Part shown: positions 16,695-25,075 of the stretch, piece by piece
Position numbering within the stretch: position 1 is the stretch's first letter
Layout of the letters: each line of letters starts with the position of its first letter
Assembly: GCA_902497145.1 (NCBI GenBank)
Contig: CABVDR010000004.1
Span: forward strand, 1-64,000
DNA length: 64,000 bases
Origin: an uncultured Oscillospiraceae bacterium
Lineage (GTDB): Bacteria; Bacillota; Clostridia; Oscillospirales; Oscillospiraceae
Direction: 5' to 3'
The notes under the pieces: model-generated
What the model saw: the letters and a program-made list of their open reading frames with translations, nothing else
The model's database searches: none
Told to the model about the DNA's origin: nothing
Position numbers and translations under genes: made by a program

Positions 16695-16820
16695 ACCACA
16701 GTCCAGCGGTCCGGATCCGGAGATAGCTTCCGTGTCCGGGCCGTCTTTTCATGGGCTGGGGAGTGTGGTACAATAAAAAACATATCCGATGTATCGCGCT
16801 GGAGGAAGAGGAGAGAGCCT

Positions 16821-17153
16821 ATGACCGAGTTTTCCTGCTGTAAACTGGAGATTTTCATTCCTGAGAGCCACTTGTCTGCCCTGCAGCAGGCTCTGCGGGA
16901 GGTGGACGCGGGACATATCGGCAGCTACGACAGCTGCCTGTCTTATAGCCCTGTCACCAGCTGCTGGCGGCCTTTGAGCGGCAGTCAGCCCTACCTGGGG
17001 GAGGTGGGGGTATTGAGCACCGAGCCGGAGCTGAAGGTGGAGGTCACCTGCCGACGGGAGCGTTTGGAACAGACCCTGGCGGCGGTAAAGACGGTACACC
17101 CTTATGAGGAGCCGGTAATCAATGTCATCCCCCTGTATCAGGTGGGAATTTAA
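16821..17153 (+). CDS. CutA-like protein related to the NIF3/YqfO insert domain
   Basis: A 110-residue single-domain protein. KLEIFIPESHLSALQQALREVDAGHIGSYDSC at the start and KTVHPYEEPVINVIPL at the end match the CutA1-like insert domain of the YqfO subgroup of NIF3 proteins, here as a stand-alone protein. Stand-alone forms are widespread but functionally undefined; metal binding through His and Cys residues is possible. GGAAGAGGAGAGAG precedes the ATG. It lies 38 bp before the exonuclease gene. Confidence 0.75.
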   Translation: MTEFSCCKLEIFIPESHLSALQQALREVDAGHIGSYDSCLSYSPVTSCWRPLSGSQPYLGEVGVLSTEPELKVEVTCRRERLEQTLAAVKTVHPYEEPVINVIPLYQVGI

Positions 17154-17172
17154 AAAGCCGCCCGAAGGCGGC
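17151..17172 (-). terminator. UUCG-loop terminator reading leftwards
   Basis: On the minus strand GCCGCC-TTCG-GGCGGC (17172-17157) is followed by TTTTTA. No leftward gene ends immediately upstream; the first is the MATE gene ending at 17762, whose transcript would cross the exonuclease gene in antisense. On the plus strand there is no T tract. Confidence 0.7.
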
Positions 17173-17191
17173 AGAGAAAGAAGGAACATTT

Positions 17192-17773
17192 ATGACCGGA
17201 CGGTACATTGCTTTTGACGTGGAGACCCCAAACTACTCCAACAACCGCATGAGCGCCATCGGGGTCACTGTGGTGGAGCACGGGGAGGTAGTGGAGCAGC
17301 ATGACCATCTGGTCAACCCGGAGACCCAGTTTGCCCCGTTTCATATCGCCCTCACTGGTATTACCCCGGAGATGGTAGCGGACAAGCCGACCTTCTCTCA
17401 GCTCTGGCAGGAGCTGGAGCCGCTGTTTGACAGCGGCCTGCTGGTGGCCCATAATGCCCCCTTCGACCTGTCGGTGCTGGCAAAGTGCCTGCGGGACTAC
17501 GGAATTGTCTGGAGGCCCCGAGTTCACTACGCCTGCACCTGCCAGATGAGCCGCCGCCTGCTTCCCCAGCTGCCCAACCACAAGCTGAACACCTTGTGTG
17601 ATTTCCTGGGGCTGGAGCTGGACCACCACCGGGCAGGCAGCGACAGCCTGGCCTGTGGGGAGATCCTTCTGCACCACCTGCGTGCCGGTGCCGATTTAAA
17701 GCCGTTTATCCGCACCTACGACCTGCTCCAGATCCGGGCAGCCGGTCCGGCCAGCCTGGGATCACGCTGCTAG
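17192..17773 (+). CDS. DnaQ-like 3'-5' exonuclease
   Basis: A 193-residue DEDDh exonuclease. ExoI is FDVET (Asp, Glu), ExoII HNAPFDLSVL (Asp), and ExoIII HHRAGSDSLACGEI (His, Asp). It matches the epsilon-like domain family used in proofreading or RNA/DNA trimming; as a stand-alone protein distinct from PolC its role is unknown. Its 3' end overlaps the 3' end of the convergent MATE gene by 12 bp. Confidence 0.88.
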   Translation: MTGRYIAFDVETPNYSNNRMSAIGVTVVEHGEVVEQHDHLVNPETQFAPFHIALTGITPEMVADKPTFSQLWQELEPLFDSGLLVAHNAPFDLSVLAKCLRDYGIVWRPRVHYACTCQMSRRLLPQLPNHKLNTLCDFLGLELDHHRAGSDSLACGEILLHHLRAGADLKPFIRTYDLLQIRAAGPASLGSRC

Positions 17774-19153
17774 AGATCGGTAGGTGGAGCGGATCATCAC
17801 CACGGCGATCAGGAAGGTCAAAAGATCGGAGACCGGCATGGAGTAGAGCACGCCGTCCAGTCCGAAGAAAATAGGCAGCAGCAGGGCAAAGCCCACACCG
17901 AAAACCACCTCGCGCACGGTAGACAGCACTGTGGAGGCCAGCGCCTTGCCCAGAGATTGCAAATAGATGAAGGTGCCCTTGTTGACGCAGGCCAGAACCA
18001 TCATACACAGATAAATGCGGAAGGATTTGATGGCAAAGGATGTGTAGTAGGTGCTCTCGTTGGCTGCGCCGAAGATGGAGATGAGCGGAACAGGGAAGCA
18101 CTCCACAATGACCAGGGCCACTGCACCCACAGCAGCCTCGGCCACCAGCAGGTGGGTAAACAGGCTTTTGGCCCGGTCCTTCCGGCCAGCGCCGATATTA
18201 AAGCCCACAATAGGGATGCAGCCTGCGGCCATGCCCACGGCGATGGAAATGACGATCTGGAAGAACTTCATCACAATCCCTACCACGGCCATGGGGATCT
18301 GGGCGTACTGGGTTTGGCCGAAGATGGGATCCAGTGCACCGTACTGCCGGATCATGTTGTTGATGGCGGCCATGGCAGCCACCAGGGAGATCTGGGAGAG
18401 CAGGCTGCACAGGCCTAAGGGGATGAATTTCCCAATCAGTGTCCTGCGCAGGCGGAAGCTGTCTTTGCACAGGGAGACCGCCCGCATGTGGCATAGATAC
18501 CAGATGGCGAGAATGGCCGTGAGGATCTGTCCCAGCACAGTAGCCACTGCCGCGCCCATCATCCCCCATTTGCAGCCAAAGATGAAGATCGGGTCCAAAA
18601 TGATGTTTACCACTGCGCCGGCCAGAGTGGAGGCCATGGCAAATTTGGGGCTTCCATCAGAGCGGATGATGGGGTTCATGGCCTGCCCAAACATATAAAA
18701 GGGCACCCCCAGGGTAATATAGAAAAAGTATTCCTTGGAACGCTGAAAGGTCTCTTCGTTGACCCGGCCGCCGAACATAGACAGGATGGGTTCCTGTGCC
18801 ACCAGGTAGACTGCGGTGAGCAGGATGCTGGCAATCAGGCAGAGAACAATGGCGTTGCCAATGCTCCGGTGGGCATTCTCCTTCTGATTTGCCCCCAGGC
18901 AGATGCTCACAAAGGCACAGCAGCCGTCGCCGATCAGTACGGCCACCGCCAGGGCCACTACGGTCAGAGGAAAGACCACTGTGTTGGCCGCATTGCCGTA
19001 GGAGCCCAAATAGGTGGCATTGGCAATGAAGATCTGGTCGACAATGTTGTATAGTGCCGCCACCAGCAGCGAGATGATGCAGGGAACGGCATATTTGCAC
19101 ATCAGCGTTCCCACAGGTTCCGTCTCCAGAAAAGAGTTTGATTTCTGACCCAT
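17762..19153 (-). CDS. MATE-family efflux transporter
   Basis: A 463-residue, twelve-helix exporter of the MATE superfamily (Na+- or H+-driven drug/metabolite efflux). Typical blocks are EPVGTLMCKYAVPCIISLLVAALYNIVDQIFIA at the N-terminus and the mirrored second half beginning FIPLGLCSLLSQISLVAAM, and AAGCIPIVGFNIGAGR. The ATG at 19153 is chosen because GGAGG (minus strand, 19166-19162) is spaced 8 nt from it; the longer TTG start at 19168 sits on that site. Its leader carries two tandem terminator-like hairpins, so expression probably depends on antitermination. Confidence 0.92.
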   Translation of the reverse strand: MGQKSNSFLETEPVGTLMCKYAVPCIISLLVAALYNIVDQIFIANATYLGSYGNAANTVVFPLTVVALAVAVLIGDGCCAFVSICLGANQKENAHRSIGNAIVLCLIASILLTAVYLVAQEPILSMFGGRVNEETFQRSKEYFFYITLGVPFYMFGQAMNPIIRSDGSPKFAMASTLAGAVVNIILDPIFIFGCKWGMMGAAVATVLGQILTAILAIWYLCHMRAVSLCKDSFRLRRTLIGKFIPLGLCSLLSQISLVAAMAAINNMIRQYGALDPIFGQTQYAQIPMAVVGIVMKFFQIVISIAVGMAAGCIPIVGFNIGAGRKDRAKSLFTHLLVAEAAVGAVALVIVECFPVPLISIFGAANESTYYTSFAIKSFRIYLCMMVLACVNKGTFIYLQSLGKALASTVLSTVREVVFGVGFALLLPIFFGLDGVLYSMPVSDLLTFLIAVVMIRSTYRSLAA

Positions 19154-19170
19154 GTTGAATCCCTCCAAAG

Positions 19171-19275
19171 AAAAAACAAGCGTGCAGCCAAGCTGGATTT
19201 ATGCCATAGGCTACACGCTTTCATCAAAAAAACGTGCAGCTTTCAACCGGATTTACGCCGATCAAAGCTACACGT
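19171..19275 (-). promoter_or_regulatory. Tandem duplicated terminator hairpins in the MATE leader
   Basis: In transcript order, hairpin A (19275-19232) has a fully paired 12-bp outer stem beginning ACGTGTAGCTTT, an inner stem GATCGG/CCGGTT, loop CGTAAAT and then a run of T. Hairpin B (19220-19178) has outer stem AAGCGTGTAGCC/GGCTGCACGCTT, loop CATAAAT and then GTTTTTTC. Both share GGCRTAAATCC around the loop. The copies resemble each other in arms and loop, so one arose from the other. They match no riboswitch class I can name. Confidence 0.75.
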
Positions 19276-19284
19276 TGTATTTTT

Positions 19285-19313
19285 ATTATAACGAAGGAAT
19301 TTTTAAATTTCAA
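19285..19313 (-). promoter_or_regulatory. Sigma-A promoter of the MATE gene
   Basis: On the minus strand TTGAAA (19313-19308) and a perfect TATAAT (19290-19285) are separated by 17 bp. The predicted start near 19278 lies immediately before hairpin A. Confidence 0.85.
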
Positions 19314-19355
19314 AGGTGGTTTTGAACAAATTTTTTGGATGTGGGAGGTGGCTCC

Positions 19356-20102
19356 TTATTCCGGACAGCGGTAGCGGGGTTTGCCGCGGCTGGCTTTTCC
19401 GTACTCAATGGCCTGGGCGGGGCAGCTGCAAATACACGCCATGCAGTGGGTGCAGTTCTTCCCCCACACAGGCTTGCCGGACTCTATGCGGATGTTGCCC
19501 AGGGGACACAGAGAGGCACATTTCCCGCAGGAGATGCAGGCGTTGGATACGGTAAATGGGTCGGATTTCACACAAAAACGGTAGAATAGACGGTTGACCA
19601 GCCCGGATTTCAATCCGTCCAGAGCCCCGGTTTTCACAGGCGGGAAATCCTTGCCGTTCCGGATGCAGGCAATCCCCTGTTCCAGAGTGGGGTGGGCGGC
19701 GGCGATAATTTTTTTAGCCTCCTCCGGCTCCGGAGCATGGAACATGGCGATGTAGTTTTCCGGCATGATAACCGGAAGGGTGCCCCGGTAGTGAAATCCC
19801 TTCTCTTGACAAAGTATCTGGTTGCCCAGAGCGGCTTTCCCAATGTCACTGCCGCAGGTCATGACAAAGTAGGCGTCCTGACTGCCGGAGAAGCGGCCAG
19901 AGCGGATGATCTCCGTGAATACCCGGGGCAGCTGCCAGCTGTACGTGGGGGCTACAAAGATCCATGGGGTGAGGGAGGAGAGCTCTGGTGCGATGCCATC
20001 CCGAATGAAGTGGAAGGCGTCCTGACAAGCGTCCTGAAGCTGGGCGGCAATCTGCTGGGCGCAGTAACGGCTGTTGCCGGTGCCGGTAAAATAAAAGACC
20101 AT
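19356..20102 (-). CDS. EFR1-family flavodoxin/ferredoxin fusion protein
   Basis: The 248-residue protein has an N-terminal flavodoxin-like domain starting FYFTGTGNSRYCAQQIA with the FMN-phosphate loop, and a C-terminal region with two 4Fe-4S motifs, CISCGKCASLCPLGN and CTHCMACICSCPAQAIEYG. This is the EFR1 architecture, a cytoplasmic electron carrier of unknown partner. GGAGGTGACC precedes the ATG. It is transcribed alone. Confidence 0.88.
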   Translation of the reverse strand: MVFYFTGTGNSRYCAQQIAAQLQDACQDAFHFIRDGIAPELSSLTPWIFVAPTYSWQLPRVFTEIIRSGRFSGSQDAYFVMTCGSDIGKAALGNQILCQEKGFHYRGTLPVIMPENYIAMFHAPEPEEAKKIIAAAHPTLEQGIACIRNGKDFPPVKTGALDGLKSGLVNRLFYRFCVKSDPFTVSNACISCGKCASLCPLGNIRIESGKPVWGKNCTHCMACICSCPAQAIEYGKASRGKPRYRCPE

Positions 20103-20182
20103 AATGGGTCACCTCCATTCAAATGGACTTTCAGTATAACAGATTTTTTCTCCTGTGGGAATGGGAAATAAGGCAAGACGAG

Positions 20183-20217
20183 AAAAAGAGCGGCCTGGGT
20201 TTCCAGGCCGCTCTTTC
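20183..20217. terminator. Intrinsic terminator of the mgl operon
   Basis: An 11-bp core stem GAGCGGCCTGG/CCAGGCCGCTC with a GTTT loop, flanked by A-rich DNA on the left that gives TTTTTCTC on the minus strand. It follows the stop of the leftward permease gene. Confidence 0.88.
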
Positions 20218-20235
20218 TGCGGTTTGCGGAGAAGA

Positions 20236-21888
20236 TTACTTCTTCTGTACGTACTTCAAGCAGTCCAGAGTCACAGCTACCAGAATGATGATACCGGAGA
20301 AGACGAACTGCAGGTTGGTGTCGATGCCCAGGATGGTCAGGGAGTAGGTCAGAGCGGTGAAGATGAACACACCCACAACCACGCCGGAGATCTTACCGAT
20401 GCCGCCGGTGAAGGAGATGCCGCCCACCACGCAGGCCGCGATGGCGTCCATTTCCCAGCCCTGTCCGTAAGCAGCGGAGCCGGAGCCCACCATGCGGATA
20501 CACTCCAGCCAGGAGCCGAAGCCATACAAAATGCCGGCCAGGACGAAGGCGCCTACGGTGACCAGGAACACGGAGATACCGGACACAGAAGCAGCCTCAG
20601 GGTTGCCGCCCACAGCGTACAGGTTCTTGCCGAAGGTGGTCTTGTTCCAGATAAACCATACGATGATCACAGCCGCCACAGCCCACAGAATGATGGTGGG
20701 GAACTTACCGATGCGGGGGATGATCATGTTGGGAATGCTGGCATCAATGGCACCGAAGGAGACGCCCTTGGTGGAGTAGGTGACCAAGCCGAAGATGACC
20801 AGCATGTTGGCCATGGTGGAAATAAAGGGGTGCATCTTGAACTTGGCGGTGAAGAAACCGGCGATGGTGGTGAATACGGTGCACAGCACGATACAAACCA
20901 CCAGAGCCAGGAGAACGCGGGCCGCCACGGGCAGACCGGTGAAGTCAAAGATATGACCAAACACGGAGCCGGTGTTGATGCCCTGGTGCATGATGATGGT
21001 AGCTGCCGTCATGCCCATGCCGACCATACGGCCGATGGACAGGTCGGTGCCGGCCAGCAGGATCAGGCCGGCCACGCCAAGGGCCAGGAACATTCTGGGG
21101 GAGGCCTGCTGCAGGATGTTCAGCACGTTGTTGACTGTCAGCAGCTGGGTATCCTTGACGATGGGGGTGATGATACAAAGGGCGATGAAAATAACAATGA
21201 TGGCCAGGTACAGACCGTTTTTCAGGAAAAAGTCCCGGCGATTGAATGTGTACTTGTAGTTTTCCCACTTCTGGGCCATCGTCTCGCCGAAGGTGAATTT
21301 GGACATGCGCAGCATATCAATGAGGTGATACTTGTAGTCAAAGGCGGCGTGCTGCCGATCCTTGACCTGCTGCAGATCCTGAGCCAACTGCATCTTGGCG
21401 TCGAAGAGACGGTTTTTATGGACGTACTTCTCGTCCTTGATCTCCTGCTGATCGGAGAGCTTTGCCATGGTAGCCTGATGCTCCTTGTTGAGCTCAGCCA
21501 CCGCCGCCTGATACTTTGCCTGAGCCGCTGCCTTCTCATTGCGGCAGCTGGCCAGAAGGGGCTGATAGTACTCCGCGTCGTAGTGGGCTTTCAGGTAGCT
21601 CTCAGCGTCAGTAATCAGCTTGGCAATCTCGTCCTTGTTCTTGGCCTCGACTGCCTTAGCCGCCTCCAGCTCTTTTTTAAGCTGAGCGGACCGGGTTTCC
21701 TTCTCCTGAGCGGTGTAGATGCGGTCCCGCTTCAGGTTGTCCAGGCTGCTTTGGATGTCAATGACCCTGTCAGTGCCATCGACACGCAGAGCGTCGATTT
21801 TCTCTTGAATGCCGCCGACATAATCGTCGATGGGCTGGCGCAGCTTCAGTTCCTGCTCCGCCGTAAGAATTTTGTTTTCTGTTGCCAT
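20236..21888 (-). CDS. mglC: Galactose/methylgalactoside-type ABC transporter permease with long N-terminal coiled coil
   Basis: Residues about 230-550 form an MglC/RbsC-type permease with eight to ten hydrophobic segments, including LALGVAGLILLAGTDLSIGRMVGM and AACVVGGISFTGGIGKISGV. MglC of enterobacteria has about 336 residues; here about 200 highly charged, heptad-like residues precede the first membrane helix (for example RSAQLKKELEAAKAVEAKNKDEIAKLI) and must be cytoplasmic. ATG 21888 with GGGAG 9 nt upstream is preferred to TTG 21894. It is the last gene of mglB-mglA-mglC. The extension is too continuous with the permease to be a separate gene. Confidence 0.9.
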   Translation of the reverse strand: MATENKILTAEQELKLRQPIDDYVGGIQEKIDALRVDGTDRVIDIQSSLDNLKRDRIYTAQEKETRSAQLKKELEAAKAVEAKNKDEIAKLITDAESYLKAHYDAEYYQPLLASCRNEKAAAQAKYQAAVAELNKEHQATMAKLSDQQEIKDEKYVHKNRLFDAKMQLAQDLQQVKDRQHAAFDYKYHLIDMLRMSKFTFGETMAQKWENYKYTFNRRDFFLKNGLYLAIIVIFIALCIITPIVKDTQLLTVNNVLNILQQASPRMFLALGVAGLILLAGTDLSIGRMVGMGMTAATIIMHQGINTGSVFGHIFDFTGLPVAARVLLALVVCIVLCTVFTTIAGFFTAKFKMHPFISTMANMLVIFGLVTYSTKGVSFGAIDASIPNMIIPRIGKFPTIILWAVAAVIIVWFIWNKTTFGKNLYAVGGNPEAASVSGISVFLVTVGAFVLAGILYGFGSWLECIRMVGSGSAAYGQGWEMDAIAACVVGGISFTGGIGKISGVVVGVFIFTALTYSLTILGIDTNLQFVFSGIIILVAVTLDCLKYVQKK

Positions 21889-21903
21889 ATGCAATATCTC
21901 CCG

Positions 21904-23412
21904 TTATAGGTATTTTGCACTGAGCCGCAAAAGCTCTTCCTGATCGGTCTCCTTGGTGTTCACGATGCCGGAGAGATGTCCGTTGGACATGACGCCGATA
22001 CGGTTGGTGATGCCCAGAATCTCGGGCATCTCGGAGGAGACCACGATGATGGTCTTGCCCTGCTTGGCCATTTGGATGATCAGCTCGTAAATTTCGTACT
22101 TGGCGCCCACGTCGATGCCGCGGGTAGGTTCATCCATCATAAAGACCTGGGGTTCCCGCTCCAGCCACTTGCCGAAGATTACCTTCTGCTGGTTGCCGCC
22201 GGAGAGGCTGGAGATCATATCGTCCGGGCCCATGCACTTGGTGCGCATGACCTTGATCTCCTTGTTGGTGGCCTTGACCATCTTGGGATTGGAGAGGGCC
22301 ACGCCGGTTTTGTACTGCTTCAAACTGGCAATGGTGGTATTGAAGGTGAGGTCGCACTTCAGGAACAGGCCGTTGGCCTTGCGTTCCTCGGTAATCATAG
22401 CGAACCCGTGTTCAATGGCCTCCTTGGCCGAATTGAAGTTCATCAAGCGGTTTTTAAAGTAGACACGGCCCGCCGCACGGGTACGAACGCCAAAGATGGT
22501 CTCCAGCAGCTCGGTACGGCCGGCGCCTACCAGGCCATACAGGCCGAAAATTTCGCCTTCTTTTACATCGAAGGTCACATCCTGCAAATGAGGGGCGTAC
22601 TTGGTGGAGAGGTGCTGGACGGACAAAATGGTGTCGCCCGGCGTGTTGTCCACCGGAGGGAAGCGGCTCTCCAGAGAACGGCCGACCATGGCGGAGATCA
22701 GCTCGTTCATGTTGGTGTCCTTGGAAGGTTTGGTCATGACCAGGTTGCCGTCCCGCAGAACGGAGATCTCATCGCAGATCTCAAAAATCTCATCCATCTT
22801 GTGAGAAATGTAGATCAGCGCGATTCCCTGGGACTTGAGCATCCGCATCATTTCAAAGAGCTTGTCAACCTCCTGCACCGTCAGGGAGGAGGTGGGCTCA
22901 TCCAGAACAATCACCTGGGAGTTGTAGGAGATTGCCTTGGCAATCTCGCACATCTGCCGCTGAGAAACGGACATGTTCCGCATAGGCTGAGTCAGGTTGA
23001 CAGTCATACCTAATTTCCGGAACAGCTCGGAAGCTTTCTTTTTCATGCCGCCTTCGTCTACCACGCCAACAGAGTTGGTGGGGTAGCGGCCCAGGAACAG
23101 GTTGTCAATAACGTTGCGTTCCAGGCACTGGTTCAGCTCCTGGTGAACCATGGCGATTCCGTTTTCCAAGGCGTCCTTGGGGCCGGAAAAGTTAATTTCC
23201 TTGCCGTTTAAGTAAATTTTTCCCTCGTCCTTCTGATAAGTACCGAACAGGCACTTCATCATTGTCGATTTTCCGGCGCCGTTCTCGCCCATCAGACCCA
23301 TAACGGTTCCCCGCTTGATGTCCAGGTTGATGTGGTCGAGCACCCGGTTTCGACCGAAAGACTTGCTCATACCTCGTATTGACAGGACAATATCGTCTTT
23401 CGCATCTGCCAT
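21904..23412 (-). CDS. mglA: Sugar ABC transporter ATP-binding protein
   Basis: The 502-residue double ATPase of the MglA/RbsA type energises sugar import. Domain 1 has Walker A GENGAGKST, signature SVSQRQMCEIAKA and Walker B IVLDEPTSSL; domain 2 has the degenerate P-loop GLVGAGRTE, signature LSGGNQQKV and VFMMDEPTRGIDVG. The second P-loop lacks the usual GKS, as is normal for this family. It lies 15 bp upstream of mglC and follows mglB after a hairpin-containing gap. Confidence 0.94.
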   Translation of the reverse strand: MADAKDDIVLSIRGMSKSFGRNRVLDHINLDIKRGTVMGLMGENGAGKSTMMKCLFGTYQKDEGKIYLNGKEINFSGPKDALENGIAMVHQELNQCLERNVIDNLFLGRYPTNSVGVVDEGGMKKKASELFRKLGMTVNLTQPMRNMSVSQRQMCEIAKAISYNSQVIVLDEPTSSLTVQEVDKLFEMMRMLKSQGIALIYISHKMDEIFEICDEISVLRDGNLVMTKPSKDTNMNELISAMVGRSLESRFPPVDNTPGDTILSVQHLSTKYAPHLQDVTFDVKEGEIFGLYGLVGAGRTELLETIFGVRTRAAGRVYFKNRLMNFNSAKEAIEHGFAMITEERKANGLFLKCDLTFNTTIASLKQYKTGVALSNPKMVKATNKEIKVMRTKCMGPDDMISSLSGGNQQKVIFGKWLEREPQVFMMDEPTRGIDVGAKYEIYELIIQMAKQGKTIIVVSSEMPEILGITNRIGVMSNGHLSGIVNTKETDQEELLRLSAKYL

Positions 23413-23486
23413 TCTAGTTACTCCCGTTTCAATAGTCGCAGTTTCAGCGAAAAAACTGATTCTGCCGTATTTTTGATCCTAAAGGG

Positions 23487-23561
23487 GCTATTAGGGAGAA
23501 GGCCTTCTGCCGAACGGAGACTGTTTTCCTCCCGAACGGAGAATTCCTTCTCCCCAATAGC
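23487..23561 (-). promoter_or_regulatory. Large intercistronic hairpin between mglB and mglA
   Basis: On the minus strand a 16-bp stem GCTATTGGGGAGAAGG/CCTTCTCCCTAATAGC (one G-U pair) encloses a loop containing two copies of the direct repeat CCGAACGGAGA (plus-strand 23511 and 23533). The stem is followed by CCCCTTTAGG, not a good U-tract. Such structures in binding-protein operons stabilise the upstream message or partly attenuate downstream genes. Confidence 0.75.
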
Positions 23562-23608
23562 AATCAGTTCTTACTTGTCAGCAGATCGGTTGGATCTGCA
23601 CTGCCGAA

Positions 23609-24895
23609 TTACTGGTTCAGCAGGGTGGTGTAGGAAGAGGCGTTGTCGGTCTTCACCATGTTGATGGCGAAAGCGTCATACTGGCTGGGATTGCCCAGAC
23701 GGTTGGTGATGTTGGACTCGGTCTGGCCGTCGCCGGCGATGTACTCGACCTTCAGGTTCAGCAGGTCATCGTACTTCTGCAGCAGGGGCTGATAGGTGGA
23801 GCCCAGGAAGTTATCGGCGGCGTTGTAGATGTTCAGCCACACGGACTTCTGGGGGTGAGCAGTGGAGTCCAGCTGGTTGGAGACAGGAGCGTAGGTCACG
23901 GTGGAGTCCAGGAAGTCCTTGTAGTTCTCCGCAGTGACAGCCACGTTCAGAGCGTAGTAGGAGCGCTCGTCGGCCACATACTTGTACACGTCGGAGCTGA
24001 GCACGTTGCCCGCGTCATCCTCGGTGCCGATGCCGGTGTCGATGTCCACGCCGTCCAGAGCGTTGCGCAGAACACGCAGAGTCAGGTAAGCCTGCACGTC
24101 AGCGTGCTGGCTGATGGTGCCGCCGTAACCATTCTCGATGGCAGCCACGGCGTCGGAGTTGGCGTCATAGCCGAAGGTGGGAACCTTGTTGGCCTGAGAC
24201 CAAGCGTTGAACATGGACATGCCCATGCCGTCGTTGTTGGAGGCCACGATGTCGATCTGCTCACCGAAGGAGGCGGACCAAGTGTTGATGGCGTTGCCGG
24301 CGGTGGCGGCGTCCCAAGTGGCGCCGGCGGAGTTCTTCATCTCCTGAGAGGCCAGCTCACGCACGGTGTAGGTCTTGCCGTTGATCTCCAGCTTGCCGTC
24401 CTGAACAGCAGTGGCAGTGCCGTCTACGTTGGTGCCGACAGGATCGCTGACCACAGCGCCGTCCTTCTCCACGGCAGTGCCCAGAGCGGAGCGGACGCCG
24501 CGGGTACGGGCGATGGAATCGTTGTGGCCGATGTCGCCGATGGCCAGCACGTAGCCGATGATGCCGTCGCCGTTGCGGTCAATCTCATCAATATGAGCAG
24601 TGATGTAATCCTTGATCATGGTGCCCTGGAGCTCCGCGCCCTGGTTGGCGTCGAATCCCACGTAGTAGGTGTTGTCGTTGAACTGAAGGGCGTTCATGTC
24701 CAGCTCGCCGGTGGAGCTGTTGGAGGGCTGGCGGTTGAACCAAACAAGGGGCTTATCCTTGTTGGCCACAGTGGAGGCGCTGGTGTTGCCGGAACCGGAA
24801 CCAGAGGTGGAACCGGAGCCGTCGCCGCTGCTGCCGCAGGCGGCCAGACCCAGGAGCATGGTAGCGGCCAGGGTCAGTGCAAGAGCTTTTTTCAT
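23609..24895 (-). CDS. mglB: Galactose/glucose-binding lipoprotein of the ABC importer
   Basis: A 428-residue extracellular solute-binding protein. MKKALALTLAATMLLGLAACG is a lipoprotein signal with LAAC lipobox, followed by a Gly/Ser-rich linker. The mature part is of the periplasmic-binding-protein type I fold, with IDRNGDGIIGYVLAIGDIGHNDSIART corresponding to the EF-hand-like calcium site of MglB, and DIVASNNDGMGMSMFNAW and FGYDANSDA near the ligand. ATG 24895 has AGGAG at 7-nt spacing; the in-frame ATG 24901 is too close to it. It heads the transporter operon. Confidence 0.92.
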   Translation of the reverse strand: MKKALALTLAATMLLGLAACGSSGDGSGSTSGSGSGNTSASTVANKDKPLVWFNRQPSNSSTGELDMNALQFNDNTYYVGFDANQGAELQGTMIKDYITAHIDEIDRNGDGIIGYVLAIGDIGHNDSIARTRGVRSALGTAVEKDGAVVSDPVGTNVDGTATAVQDGKLEINGKTYTVRELASQEMKNSAGATWDAATAGNAINTWSASFGEQIDIVASNNDGMGMSMFNAWSQANKVPTFGYDANSDAVAAIENGYGGTISQHADVQAYLTLRVLRNALDGVDIDTGIGTEDDAGNVLSSDVYKYVADERSYYALNVAVTAENYKDFLDSTVTYAPVSNQLDSTAHPQKSVWLNIYNAADNFLGSTYQPLLQKYDDLLNLKVEYIAGDGQTESNITNRLGNPSQYDAFAINMVKTDNASSYTTLLNQ

Positions 24896-25075
24896 AGTCA
24901 TTCTCCTTTTCTGTGTAATTTGTACAGAGTTCTTCGCTTGAACTCCATCTCACATGTTTAATTTTATTAAAAGATGGAAGGAAAAACAAGTATAAAAATC
25001 ACCGAAAGGAGGGTAAAAACTTATGCTAATAAGACAACCTGTAAAAAATTTAAGGAATGAAATTGTGCATTTTCA

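Noticed and set aside
17157..17172. Hairpin before the exonuclease gene as a rightward terminator
   Set aside because: The plus strand has AGAGAAAG after the stem; only the minus strand has a U-tract.
19171..19275. Tandem hairpins as guanidine-II (mini-ykkC) or another known efflux riboswitch
   Set aside because: The loops lack the ACGR signature of mini-ykkC and I see no conserved core of ykkC, yjdF or guanidine-III elements.
20155..21909. 584-codon plus-strand frame opposite mglC
   Set aside because: The Asp/Gly/His-rich product has no domain and the mglC permease on the other strand is unambiguous.
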